Assembly (NCBI RefSeq): GCF_958298935.1
Contig: NC_084938.1
Coordinates: forward strand, 9,943,501-10,007,500
Reading direction: 5' to 3'
DNA: 64,000 nucleotides
DNA from: Phragmites australis
Lineage: Eukaryota > Streptophyta > Magnoliopsida > Poales > Poaceae
Shown: positions 11,651 through 22,704 of the stretch, one piece after another
Position numbering within the stretch: position 1 is the first letter of the stretch
Layout of the letters: each line of letters starts with the position of its first letter
The notes under the pieces: generated by a model
The model's database searches: none
What the model was told of the DNA's origin: nothing
The model's input: only the letters and a program-made list of their open reading frames with translations
Program-made: the position numbers and the translations under genes

Positions 11651-12750
11651 TCAGCCACGGATCGCAACGGGGAAATACGCAAAATGAAGAGGAGGTTACG
11701 GGCTTTTCATCGGTGGAGAAGGCGGTGGGCGGCCGGTGGCAGAGAGGAGCGGCCAGCAGGGTTCGAGCTCGGTGCGGGTGGCCACCAGCGGCAGAGAGAG
11801 GCTGAGGAGCAGCGCAAACAAACCCACGGACACCTGTGCACATGGGAAGAGGGTCGGGATGGTCAAAGAGAGCTCGTCGGCGACGAAAATGAAGCGGCGG
11901 AGCTACTCACCGGCGTTGAAGAAGAACAATGCGCCGAAGATGATTCCGAGTGGGAAATGAGGTGCGAGCGGGTGGGAAAAATGTGGAATGTCGCAAGGAA
12001 GACAATGGATGGCTTATATATGCGAGAGAGGAAGGAAATCGGCCGGATTCAAAGAAATTGGCTGGTGGCCTTAAAAGAAATGAATGCGATGGTTTTTCGC
12101 ATTTGAGAGGGTTAAACGAGGGGGAAACGGTCGGGGTTGAGGGATTGCGGGGCAGGAATTGTGGTAGAGACGCTTAATTGACGTGAAATGGCTTAGGGAG
12201 GCGCAAATTTGAATGCTCCAGTGGGATTTGGGGGTGGTGAGGGCAGGCGGGAGGAGGAAGAAGCGGAGCCAGCTGCTCGAGCGCGCGGCTCCGCGCCTCA
12301 TCAACGGCTCCAGCCGGGCCCACACGACAGCGAGAGAAGGTGGGGAAGAGGATCAGCTTGGGCGAATGTGGCAAGCCGGCTCGGTGTGGCCCAGTGTGGG
12401 AGAAGAGAGGGCAGCCCACGCGGGTGGAAGAGAGGGGAGGGAAGAGGTGGATCGGAGGAGGACATCGGCCCGGAATCTTTTAACATTTTTGAAATGCCTT
12501 TTCTTTTTAGATTTTGAACAATTTTCAAAAGAGGTTTTTAAACGAGCAACTTCTAGCGATGTTTTGCAAACTTTTTTCACGCGTAATAACCTATTTCAAC
12601 TACGACGACATGAATGCATCAAATTTATATATAACCTATGGAAAAATTAAATTTAGAAATTAATTTCTTCTATTGAACAAAATTTGCAACTCCTATTTAA
12701 ATTCTAGCAAGATTTTAAAATATTGTAAAATTTGAAATTGAGGTGTTACG
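11651..12750 (-). mobile_element. Truncated Ty3/gypsy LTR (same family as element C)
   Basis: The right end GAGGTGTTACG is the 5' end of the LTR on the minus strand. The AT-rich 5' part and GC-rich middle match, inverted, the LTR of element C. For example, 12590-12680 corresponds to 40915-40990, and the stretch near 11660-11700 corresponds to the CTCTTCATTTTG region near 43317. The 3' half expected to the left is missing, so the element is broken at about 11650. It sits against the start of element A at 12751. The ORFs in its GC-rich part run in several frames of both strands and are not genes. Confidence 0.75.
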
Positions 12751-14242
12751 CAACCTTAAACAGCAAGGAGCCACAACCAAACATGAAGGAAAGAAGCATG
12801 TTGTCTTGGCTGAAAATTTTGCTCCTCTCAAACAGCAAGATATTTTTCCATCTGGTGGAAGTGTTACTGGACAAGAAAAGAAAGGTGCAGATGCTTTTTC
12901 AGCCAGACGACAACTTGCTGTGATCAGTGGTGATGAAAAGAAGAACATGGTCACTGAAGAAACATTTTCTTCTCCTATACAGCTTATAAAAGCAGCTTCT
13001 AGTGCCAAAAAAGTGAAAGAATAAGCTCCTAAACCTGACTTCAATTCTTTGCTTTAGAAGGTTGTGCAAGAGAAGACCGTAAGTGCTGAAATTTCTTCTA
13101 CACCGGGGCTGCATGGTGATGCTCATTATGAACCTAAAACTGATGATGTTGATGATGTTCCAAAGGGTTTATCTTTGATATCTCAAGAAATACAGCATGA
13201 TGGTACCATTGCCAATGTGAAGGGGCAACACTGCAATATTTTCCATGTAGAGTGCAAAATTCAAGAAAAGGTATGCAAATTAATTATTGATGGTGGAAGT
13301 TCTACAAATGCAATTAGTTCAGATTTGGTGCATGCATTATATTTGTCTAGTAGAAGCTTTCTCAACCGTGTTATACAATGGTTGAATGAAACGGGCACAC
13401 TGAAAATTACACACAAGGTGCGAGTTAATTTTACTGTTGGGAATTATGTTGATAAGGTGGACTGTGATTTTGTGCCCACGAATACATGCCATTTAATGTT
13501 GGGAAGACCATGACAGTTTGATCTGAATGCAACTCATGAAGGTCGTTCCATCAATTATTCTTTTATGCACAAGGGTGTACAACATGTGCTTAAACTAATG
13601 AAGGATAGTGCTATTAACGCTAAGGTGTTCCCTGCTGTGAGGAAGAAGAAAGAACCGCCGAACGATACACCAAAGCTGAGGATGGCTTTGCTTCAAGAGG
13701 GAGAGAATGATGTGACCATACCTGCTTAAATAACTGTAGCTATTATATCTAGTGATGCACTAAAAATTGATAAAATTGCAGTTAGTGTTTTCAAACATGT
13801 GCTAGTTATTGTTTCAAAAATCCTTGCATGGTTTCAAAAATTGCAGCTGCTACTATCACTAAAGATGTTCCAATAGCAGCCTCTACTATTTTTGAAATTT
13901 CTTGTAAGGTTCCGAGTAAATCTTCCTTTCAGCTTGGTGCCACCTTTGATTTATTGAAGCAACAGGTAACGAAGGGAGAAATCATACATAATGCAAAAAA
14001 GGTTGAGATCCTCCCTGCAACAAAGGAGTTGTTCGAGAATACCTCAAAGCCAAGTACAACTTTGTTTAAAGAAGGGGAGGATGATGAGCACATGGCTCCC
14101 TAAAATATTTCAACTAGTATCTCAGCGAATAACTACAAGGGTTCAATGTTTCAGCTTGTAATAATCTAAAAAATAATTCATCTATTCTGCTTGGTGACTT
14201 TTATATTGATGTGAAGGATGGCGAGAAGGTGAAGGAGAAAAG
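12751..14242 (+). pseudogene. Element A: RT-less CRM-like gypsy polyprotein, 5' segment
   Basis: A decayed coding region whose recognisable domain is a retropepsin-like protease. LIIDGGSST lies at about 13280-13302 (Asp-Gly-Gly in the catalytic position, as in element B), and the flap-distal LMLGRP motif near 13495-13510 is followed by a TGA where Trp is expected. Upstream (12751-13240) is a Lys/Glu-rich Gag-like region with stops at about 13022 and 13054. Downstream (13550-14105) there is no reverse transcriptase, only low-complexity Lys/Glu/Ser-rich sequence in shifting frames, for example the open piece 13828-14103. The coding sequence continues at 21995 after removal of element B. The 5' part and 5' LTR are missing, cut off by the LTR at 11651-12750. 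It probably depended on proteins of a related autonomous element. Confidence 0.65.
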
Positions 14243-15147
14243 TGATGGGATTGTTGGCCTGATCTTTCGATAGGTAGCGATAAGTCGGTAGGTGGAGAAC
14301 TCGACGTTGATGATCCAAAGGCTTCGACCCGAACAGATCGTCTCCCTTGCAATCACTGCACCACAGCTCCGTTGGTTATCAACCGTGTCACGCGGTTGAC
14401 CTCGCCAAGAAGGCTCAATCCCTGCAAGCGTACCGAGAACACAAGCAAGAACGTAGAAGATGCAATCTGAAATATTACGAATAGAATTCAAGCACTCGAA
14501 GTTGGGGTTCCACAAACACTTACGGCGGCCTAGTCGCTCCGGAACAAGAGCGAAAATCTCACAATCTGTGTGTAGATCAATATCTAAGTAAAATCCAACC
14601 CTAATTGGGGCAGAAGCTAATGTATATAAGAGACTAGGGTCAGCCAAGGACCCCTGGATGCGTCCCTAGTGGACTCCAACACGTTACACGGCCCAACGGG
14701 CCAAAAGATGGTGGCGCAGCACCCTGACAGATTCTAGACGTCCACTAGTTTTGATGATTTCTGTTGACTCAAAGAATTTGGACATGGGACTAGTCCCGTT
14801 GGAAAGCCTATCTCCTTAGCTTTCCAACCATGTGTAGAACGTCGAAAACGGAGTCCGTATGCGTCCTGGGCGACGATTTTAGTGCAGTCTGGTCCTGGAC
14901 TCCGAAACGGACTCGAATTTGATTGGACCTCTACCTTGGCTTGGGCGCCCTTGCTGGTCTTCTCCCGTGTTCCTAAGTAACAATACATCATAATTATTTA
15001 GTAGCATCCCATCCTTATCAAAATATAAAGGAACACTAAGGAACGAGCTCACCTCATGATTTAGTTGACGTGCACGAGCTCGTGTCAATGGACCTATTGT
15101 TGGAGGAATACTCGGTGTGTGTATCTGAAAGAGTGATGTCCTCATCA
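14243..15147 (-). repeat. 3' LTR of element B
   Basis: 905 bp, boundaries set by TG...CA ends, the adjoining polypurine tract and the aaaag target duplication. By eye it is about 95% identical to the 5' LTR over the first 190 bp, most differences being C/T or G/A. It is two bases shorter in a GT run near 15115-15122, which breaks the reading frame that enters the LTR. Confidence 0.92.
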
Positions 15148-15380
15148 TCCTCCCCCTCTTGAATTGGAGTCGTCCTCGACGCAATGTCATCTTCTTCTCC
15201 CAAGTAAGGCTTCAAATCTGAAATGTTAATTGTGGGACTAACCCCATAATCTGCAGGCAATTCAAGCTTATATGCATTATCATTGATCTTTTCCACAATT
15301 TTAAAAGGACCATCAGCTCGAGGTAGCAATTTAGACTTTCTCAAATCAGGAAACCTATCTTTGCGCAAATGTAACCACAC
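15054..15380 (-). pseudogene. Element B integrase C-terminal segment
   Basis: A 108-residue open piece beginning [20 protein letters not shown] and containing [20 protein letters not shown] and NISDLKPY. This is the GPY/F-type C-terminal module of gypsy integrases, which binds DNA and aids target choice. It follows a TAA stop at 15417-15419 that separates it from the catalytic core. Past the acidic [14 protein letters not shown] stretch the original frame would enter the LTR, but a 2-nt loss in the GT run shifts it here. No canonical chromodomain is evident. Confidence 0.8.
15148..15160 (-). other. Polypurine tract of element B
   Basis: On the minus strand the sequence is AAGAGGGGGAGGA, directly before the 3' LTR. 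It is the expected primer for plus-strand DNA synthesis. Confidence 0.85.
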
Positions 15381-15416
15381 AAGATCACCAATTTCAAAAG
15401 TAATATGTTTCCGACC

Positions 15417-15971
15417 TTAGCTACCATAAGTTATATACTTCTCATTCATCTTTTCAATATTTTCCTTAGTCAACTCATGCATTTTCAGAATCAAATCAGC
15501 ACGTGTCTTAGCATCAAAATTTAATTTCTTGGATGTTGGTAAAGGTAGTAAATCAATAGGGGTACGGGGATTAAAACCATACACTACCTGAAACGGACTT
15601 ACCTTGGTGGTGGAGTGAACTGATCTGTTGTAAGCGAACTCAATATGGGGTAGACACTCTTCCCGCATCCTCAAATTTTTCTTCAAAACAGCCCGCAACA
15701 TGGTGGATAATGTAAGGTTCACAACCTCCGTTTGTCCGTCGGTTTGAGGGTGACATGTCGTCGAAAACAGCAGCTTTGTCCCAAGTTTATTCCAAAGTGA
15801 CCTCCAAAAGTGGCTCAAAAATTTTGCATCACGATCTGAAACAATGGTGTTAGCAACTCCATGCAAGCGAATGATTTCCCTGTAAAACAAATCAGCTATG
15901 TTTGTAGCATCATCGCTCTTGTGACAAGGTATAAAATGTGCTATTTTTGAAAAAACGATCCACAACGACAA
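15417..15971 (-). pseudogene. Element B integrase catalytic core, second part
   Basis: Carries the second and third residues of the DDE triad: Asp in [14 protein letters not shown] and Glu in [12 protein letters not shown]. It continues through [20 protein letters not shown] and [12 protein letters not shown], conserved after the core. It is joined to the preceding segment by a 1-nt insertion in a T run (sense strand) near 15949-15956, and closed by a TAA stop at 15417. It would have catalysed strand transfer of the cDNA into host DNA. Confidence 0.85.
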
Positions 15972-16575
15972 ATATACTATCCCTCCCCCTCTTGGTCCTA
16001 GGCAATCCTAAAATAAAATCCATAGAAATATCCTCCCAAGGCACACTAGGAACAGGAAGAGGCATATAAAGTCTATGTGGGTTCAAGCGAGACTTAGCTT
16101 TATTGCAAGTAGTGCAGCGTGCCATGTAGCGCTCGACGTCGCGCCTCATCTTAGGCCAAAAGAAGTGAGCAGCCAGTATATCCTCGGTCTTCTTCACTCC
16201 AAAATGTCCCATCAAACCACCTCCATGCGCTTCCTGCAAGAACAATAGGCGAATAGAGCTAGCTGGGATGCATAGCTTGTTAGCACAGTATAGCAATCCA
16301 TTATTCAGCACATATTTATTCCAAGTTCTTCCTTCTTTACAATGTTCAAAAGCATCTTTAAAGTCCAAATCATTAGCATATAATCTTTTAATTGTTTCTA
16401 AACCAAAAATCTTATGATCGAGTTGGGACAGTGTGGTATAACGTCTAGATAACGCATCTGCAATGACATTGTCTTTACCTTTCTTGTGTTTAATGATAAA
16501 AGGAAACGACTCTATAAATTCAACCCATTTAGCATGACGTTTGTTCAGTTTGGCTTGGCTTCTAATATGTTTCAA
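15910..16575 (-). pseudogene. Element B RNase H end and integrase N-terminal/core segment
   Basis: The 221-residue piece starts in the RNase H to integrase linker ([10 protein letters not shown]). It holds the HHCC zinc-binding module of integrase (H in [10 protein letters not shown], Cys pair in CTTCNKAK) and the first catalytic Asp in [10 protein letters not shown]. After VVVDRFF the frame shifts, and the core continues in 15417-15971. It is separated from the upstream RT/RNase H segment by a TGA stop at 16612-16614, where Trp is expected. Confidence 0.85.
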
Positions 16576-16611
16576 AGCTTCATGATCATAATGAATAATA
16601 AACTCCTTGGT

Positions 16612-19176
16612 TCAAAGATAATGTTGCCATGTTTCTAAAACTCGCACTAAAGCATACAACTCCTTATCATAAGTCGAAAAATTCAGAGATGGCCCATTCA
16701 ATTTCTCACTAAAATAAGCAACGGGTTTACCTCCTTGTAGTAGCACTCCTCCAATTCCAATGCCGCTAGCATCACATTCTAACTTAAAAGTCTTACCAAA
16801 GTCCAGAAGTTGGAGTAGAGGTGCATGCGTAAGCTTCTCTTTCAGCGTATTAAAAACTTGTTCTTGTGCTGACCCCCATTGGAATGGAACGCCCTTCTTT
16901 GTCAACTCATTGAGTGGGGCAGCAATGGTGCTGAAATCTCTCACAAAACGCCGATAGAACCCTGCAAGGCCATGAAAGCTTCTCACCTGTGTGATAGTCC
17001 CAGGGGTTGGCCAGCTCTTGATCGCTTCAATTTTAGCTTCATCCACTTCAATTCCCTGTGGAGTAACAACATAACCAAGAAAAGCAACTTTATTCGTGCA
17101 AAAGGTGCACTTGTCAAGGTTAGCAAACAAATGTGCCTCTCTCAAAGCAGTAAAAACAGCACGTAGATGATCAATGCGTTCTTCATGTGACTTGCTATAA
17201 ATCAAAATATCATTAAAGTACACCACCACAAATCTTCCTATGAAAGCACGTAAAACCTCATTTATCAATCTCATGAAAGTGCTAGGTGCATTAGTTAAAC
17301 CAAAAGGCATCACTAACCACTCATATAGACCGAACTTAGTTTTGAAAGCGGTTTTCCATTCATTTCCCAATTTCATTCTTATTTGGTGGTAACCACTACG
17401 CAAGTCAATCTTTGTGAAAATAATAGAACCACTCAACTCATCAAGCATGTCGTCTAGCCTAGGAATAGGGTGACGATACCTTATTGTGATATTATTAATG
17501 GCTCTACAATCAACACACATGCGCCATGTACCGTTTTTCATAAGAACCAAAAGAACAGGAACAGCACAAGGACTAAGGCTCTCTCGTACGTACCCACGGT
17601 CCAACAGGTCTTGGACTTGTCGCTGAATTTCCTTAGTCTCCTCCGGATTGGTCCTATATGCAGCGCAGTTTGGCAAAGTCGCTCCCGGGATCAAATCTAT
17701 TTGGTGCTCTATCCCTCTCAATGGTGGCAGCCCCGAGGGTATCTCAGCTGGAAAGACATCCTTATACTCCTGCAAAAGGTTAGTGACAGCAGCAGGCAAA
17801 GAGCTAGGTATATCATCAATTGAAAATAAAACCTCTTTGCATACCAAAGCATAGCACAAAGCATCATTATCTTGAATTTCAGCAAGGTCAAATTTAGTAG
17901 CAAGCATAACACCACCCTTTAACTTAATGCCTTCGGACCTAGGTGTGTTCTTCTCTTTCTTAGGTGGGAAAACAGATTCAGCTACTTGCTGATTTTCAGA
18001 TTCCAAAACGTGTTCTTTCTTTTCTTTTTCAGCTAGCGCTTTATCACATTGCACAATTTCAGCGGGTGTCAAAGGAAGCAAAGTGATTTTCTTTCCCTTG
18101 TGCATGAGAGAGTATTTATTACTTCTACCATGGTGTGTAGCATCGGTATCAAATTCCCAAGGACGACCTAACAAAAGTGAACATGCTTGCATAGGCACTA
18201 CATCAAAATCAGCATAATCATGGTAGGAACCAATAGAAAAATATACTCTCGCAGATTGTGTTACCTTAACCTTGCCACTGTTATTAAACCACCGAATGTA
18301 GTATGGATGAGGATGTGCACGTGTTGGCAAGGAAAGATTCTTCACAAGATCGGAGCTCAATAGGTTGTTGCAACTCCCGCCATCAATTATGGTACGAACA
18401 CGTGCATCTTTGACAATGAGGAATGTCTGGAATAGATTATGGCATTGTAGCTGCTCTGCTTGCTCCATTTGAGAACTCAAAACTTGCTTCACAATGAAGG
18501 TGCATGCTGCATAACTCTCCGTGGCAGCAGTACCACAAATCTCCTCCCCCTCACTATCCATGTCATGATCGGCTGCAAGATTAGCTTCAAATGCATATTC
18601 TTCCTCGATATCACTATGACTAACATATCCACCATCTGCTATTGCGGAGTATGCTCGCTGGCTTGGGCAATCCTTCATGATGTGGCCAATACCTTGGCAG
18701 CGACGGCACACAATGCCCGTTGTACGACCCGTGGTAGCTGCACTTGAAGAAGAGCTTGGCATTGGATCCTGCGAAACAGTAGATGTGCTCACCTCACGTG
18801 ATGGTGGTGGTGCTCCTGCTGAATGTGCCCGAGTGTTGGAGGAGGGGGCAGCAGATCGTGTAGATGTAGAAGGGAATGTTTTTGCTTGTCCCGGTGGTAC
18901 TCGTGAAGTAGATGTACTCCTAAAATTGTTCCTCAATTTCTGCACCTGTTGTCGACCCTGCAGTTCTTTTTCTGTCAAGATAGCAAAATGGAACAACCTA
19001 TTGGTAGTATTGTAATCTTTATAATCAAGAAGATCCTGAATTTCACGTCTCAACCTGGAGTAAAAACGAATCATGGTATCCTCATCATCCTCTTGTATAT
19101 TACAACGAAGCATAGCAATTTGAAGCTCTTGATAGTAATCATGCACAGATTTAGAACCTTGATTTAAGCGCTGCAA
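16612..19176 (-). pseudogene. Element B gag C-terminus, protease, reverse transcriptase, RNase H
   Basis: An 854-residue open piece. In order it has the capsid C-terminal part, a CCHC zinc knuckle [14 protein letters not shown] (residues about 158-171), the protease [12 protein letters not shown] (about 265), and [10 protein letters not shown] (about 337). RT follows with [33 protein letters not shown] and [19 protein letters not shown]. RNase H has [20 protein letters not shown] (about 805). The RT active-site box reads YFNDILIYS: the codon at 17212-17214 gives Asn where the first catalytic Asp of F-D-D is expected. The frame ends at a TGA at 16612. The joint to the gag start is a frameshift at an 11-T run (19177-19187). 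It probably lost activity by point mutation after insertion. Confidence 0.92.
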
Positions 19177-19811
19177 TTTTTTTTTTTCAATTCACGTGTA
19201 TAATCAGGAGGAATAAATCTATTGCGCATGGCACGCTTTAGTCTAGGCAATGATTCAGGTTCTAAGCCACTAGAAACTAAACCATTCCACCAAATAATAG
19301 CATAATTCGTGAACTCACAAGTGGCTAGTCTAACTCTATGCATTTCAGGAACCATATGAGAACTATACTTTTGATCAACCGTCATTTCCCAATCCAAATA
19401 AGCATCAGCATCATATGCACCATCAAAAGGAGGTATTGAAAACTTAATCTTAGAATAAGGGTCATCACGACCATTGCGATTAACATTATTACCTCCGTTA
19501 CCTTGACGACGTTGTTGTTGTTCACGACGTAATTGTTCAGCAGGACGACGTTGCTCAGCACGCGCATCTTGCCGAACAAAAACCTCACCATCTTCCTGGT
19601 CACCATCTCCGTCACCATTATTATTATCATCATGTGAATGTTCATCATCCTGTGGTGGCTGTCGCAACTCAAGGTCGTTCACTCGCGTGACAAGGTTAGC
19701 AATGCTTGTTCTAATGCCTGTCAATAGTCTAGTATGATCCTGCAAGGCTTTGTTGAGTTCTTCCTTGGACACACAATCCTTAAAATCCGACGGAGAGCTA
19801 TCACCTGACAT
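19164..19811 (-). pseudogene. Element B gag N-terminal segment
   Basis: Starts at ATG 19811 and runs 215 residues to the A-run frameshift. It contains an N-terminal coiled-coil-prone stretch, an Asp/Asn-rich acidic linker, an Arg/Gln-rich stretch, and the conserved capsid start (KIKFSIPPFDGAYDADAYLDWE, shown here only as position: residues about 138-158), then LATCEFTNYAIIWWNGL. The capsid continues in 16612-19176. Gag would assemble the virus-like particle. The leader between the 5' LTR and this ATG is about 1.26 kb. Confidence 0.88.
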
Positions 19812-21069
19812 GGTTAGTAGAAAACAAAGGACAACACATTATTATCCCTATCAACTACTAGGTGGTGGAAGGTGGAATCACACACACTCAAGCGTCTTAC
19901 CATGCTCTTACAAATGTTCTTACCAATGCAGCAAGGAGGAACAACTGGTGACAAGTCTTGAAACCGTGTGAAGTGTGGGATGATTGCAAGAGTGAACCTG
20001 TTTGGATCAAATGAGGTGGAGCTTGGAAAGGCACAATGTGGTAGCAAGGATTAGCAATAACTATAATCAAATGAACAAAGCTAAATAAGTGTCCAAAGTA
20101 TGAATCACAGTTGCTGGTCTATCACGTGTCCCTAGTCCTAGCACAACGGCTGAAACAAAGCTAAACAGGATGATCAGATAAAACATAAGATGGAAAGACA
20201 CAGCAAACAGCACAATTATCTGGGTGTTCTCTATGTGCTCCTCTTTTTTGTCTTTTAGCACTTAGAAATCACAAAAAAAAATTGTATATTTCTGATATTT
20301 TTTTTCTGAACTAGGAGCACACAAGAAACAACCACAGAAATTTTTAGCGCAAACGGATGCAAGATGTGGCCTATAGAAAATCAAGCACGTTCTCTGAAAA
20401 GCGTGCGAAAACTTTGCAGCTCGAATACTCAATCTTCCAAGCCGAATTTGGGAAAATTTTTTTGGCAAAGCCTGGCAAAGCAAGGGAGCAACGGATGTAA
20501 CTTTTTTTGTAGATGTCCGTGAAAATTTTTTTTGCCTAATTTCGAGTCCGTATGAGAAAGTTATGACCGTTTTATTGAACCCATGTCGAGTTAGGGTTTT
20601 TTTTTTTCAAAGCACCTCTTGCAGAAATTGTTCTCGTTAAGGTATGGCAAGCAATAGGATCGTGAGAGGAACAAGGAGGGCAACGGTGGTAGGGCAATTG
20701 ATACAAGGCGGCTTGCGACCTATCTAGGGTTGGCGTGGCGGAAAGTAACACAAGGCGGCTCACGGTGGCAAATCGAGTAATGTGGTGGCTCGACTTGTTG
20801 GTGGGGATGGTGGCGATGGGATAGCGGCATGATCAAAACAGCACAGAGCGTTGACTAAAGACCAAGAACACGACTCTAAACCAGCAATAAGACTCGACCA
20901 CGGACACAAACTCAACAACGCACAACTGAAAACAAAAATTGCAAAGGCACAAAGGGTTCTAGGGCAGCGGAAATTGACGGAATTTTTTTTGACTTTTTCT
21001 GGACTCTAGGTAATGAAAAACAGACTAATCTAAAGGGGAAAACGAAATTACCTAACGACAACCTGAAAA
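19812..21069 (-). other. Element B untranslated leader
   Basis: Non-coding sequence between the primer binding site and the gag ATG, on the minus strand. It contains several T and A runs (20262-20300, 20500-20530, 20600). No ORF of note was seen. It would normally hold packaging and dimerisation signals, which cannot be recognised by sequence alone. Confidence 0.7.
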
Positions 21070-21079
21070 TCTGATACCA
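21070..21079 (-). other. Primer binding site of element B
   Basis: Minus strand TGGTATCAGA, two bases inside the 5' LTR. It matches the initiator methionine tRNA-type site TGGTATCAGAGC over its first 10 bases. Confidence 0.85.
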
Positions 21080-21081
21080 GA

Positions 21082-21994
21082 TGATGGGATTGTTGGCATG
21101 ATCTTCCGATAGGTAGCGATAAGTCGGTAGGTGGAGAACTCGACGTTGATGACCCAAAGGCTTCGACCCGAACAGATCATCTCCCTTGCAATTACTACAC
21201 CACAGCTCCGTTGGTTATCAACCATGTCGCGCAGTTGACCTCGCCAAGAAGGTAGAAGATGACCCCTGCAAGCGTACCGAGAACACAAGCAAGAACGTAG
21301 AAGATGCAATCTGAGATATTACGAATAGAATTTAAGCACTCAAAGTTGGGGTTCCACAAACACTTGCGGCGGCCTAGTCGGTCCGGAACAAGAGCGAAAA
21401 TCTCACAATCTGTGTGTAGATCAATATCTAAGCAAAATCCAACCCTAATTGGGGCGGTGGCTACTGTATATAAGAGACTACGGTCAGCCAAGGACACCTG
21501 GACGCGTCCCTAATGGACTCCAACACGTTACACGGCCCAACGGGCCAAAAGATGGTGGCGCAGCACCCTGACAAATTCTGGATGTCCATTTGTTTTGACG
21601 ATTCCTATTGACTCAGAAAGAATTTGGACATGGGACCAGTCCCGTTAGAAAGCGTATCTCCTTAGCTTTCCAACCGTGTGTAGAACGTCGAAAACGGAGT
21701 CTGTATGCGTCCTTGGCAAAGATTTTAGTGCAGTCTGGTCCTGGACTCTGAAACGGACTCGAACTTGATTGAACCTCCACCTTGGCTTGGAGCCCTTGCT
21801 GGTCTTCTCCCGTGTTCCTAAGTAACAATACATCATAATTATTCAGTAGCATCCCATCCTTATCAAAATATAAAGGAACACTAAGGAACAAGCCCACCTC
21901 ATGATTTAGTTGACGTGCACGAGCTCGTGTCAATGGACCTATTGTTGGAGGAATACTCGGTGTGTGTGTATCCGAAAGAGTGATATCCTCATCA
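21082..21994 (-). repeat. 5' LTR of element B
   Basis: 913 bp, TG...CA bounded, adjoining the target duplication aaaag (21995-21999). Unlike the 3' LTR, it keeps an open frame that continues the integrase tail ([20 protein letters not shown] near 21900-21970). The U3 of this clade is known to be overlapped by the end of pol. Confidence 0.92.
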
Positions 21995-22141
21995 AAAAGT
22001 CTAGTTGCTGCTCCTAGTGTTTTACCAAGCAAATTGATATTTAAAGGAATTAATCTGCTCAAGAGAGAGGAGAAGAGAAAACCAAGAAAATATATTTGTA
22101 TTGGCTCCATGCAGGTTGAGGCCAAGGAGGAGGCCCCAAGT
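21995..22141 (+). pseudogene. Element A: polyprotein C-terminus, 3' segment
   Basis: When element B and one aaaag copy are removed, the frame ending at 14242 continues without a stop for about 47 codons to TGA, just before the LTR. The tail is Lys/Arg/Glu-rich with no domain I recognise. The purine-rich stretch AAGGAGGAGGCCCCAAGT (about 22123-22140) doubles as the likely polypurine tract. Confidence 0.65.
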
Positions 22142-22696
22142 TGATGTGCTAGGTGGCATGGTTCAGAATCTAATTGGCTAGGATTATTTTTAGTAGCTTG
22201 ATTTGCACAGTGGCTGCATTATTTTGTTACTTCTTATGTGAGTCTAACTAGTCGAGTCCTTTCTAGTTAGGTAATCTGGTCTGGTTCATGGTGCTTGCGT
22301 GCACTTGTGTTAGACTGGTGTCTGCATTCACAAGAGATGGGTGAGTCATGTTTTGCTGGTTACGGTTGAGTCTGACTTCATCGTGTTGGTCGAGTCCACA
22401 AGTCGAGTCTAGGGCCAGTGTGCCATATATGTTTAGGGTTGGTCGAGTTCAAGCTTGGTTCAGGTCGAGTCTACAGCCTGCATGCATATATGTTTAGGGC
22501 CGACACCCTTTGTAATCAAATTTGGATTATCGTGTGTTTCTAGTGGAGGATTTCCTCTGAAGAACAGACAAGATGGTGATCCCCATCTTGAGTACCCTTT
22601 TGATCCTTCATTAGATTGTTTAAGTGCTTGATCGGGCTTTTGTGTACTGGGTTCGTTGCTTGATTCCTACAGAATCCTATCTCTCTGATCGTGGCA
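22142..22696 (+). repeat. LTR of element A (probable 3' LTR)
   Basis: Begins TGATGTGCTAGGTGGCATGG right after the polypurine tract and ends near CTCTCTGATCGTGGCA. It contains repeated GTCGAGTC motifs (22250-22470). The end is tentative because no 5' LTR is available for comparison and no target duplication can be verified. The following CATTGGT resembles a degraded primer binding site. Confidence 0.6.
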
Positions 22697-22704
22697 TCCA
22701 TTGG

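Larger units (their letters stand above)
14243..21994 (-). mobile_element. Element B: complete CRM-like Ty3/gypsy retrotransposon
   Basis: A full LTR element of 7752 bp with an exact 5-bp target duplication (aaaag at 14238-14242 and 21995-21999). LTRs are 14243-15147 and 21082-21994; in element orientation they begin TGATGAGGA and end CCCATCA. A primer binding site lies just inside the right LTR and a polypurine tract just inside the left LTR. Gag, protease, RT, RNase H and integrase follow in gypsy order on the minus strand. The DGG-type protease, the roughly 0.9-kb LTR starting TGATGAGGACATC, and a polyprotein that appears to run into the 3' LTR match the CRM chromovirus clade as I know it. 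The coding region has two frameshifts, two stops and an altered RT catalytic residue, so it is inactive. Confidence 0.9.

Noticed and set aside
12209..12650. 145-codon ORF
   Set aside because: Lies in the GC-rich part of an LTR fragment and overlaps other frames equally open.
21613..22125. 170-codon ORF crossing the right end of element B
   Set aside because: It is a chimera of LTR-embedded pol tail and antisense element A sequence created by the insertion junction.
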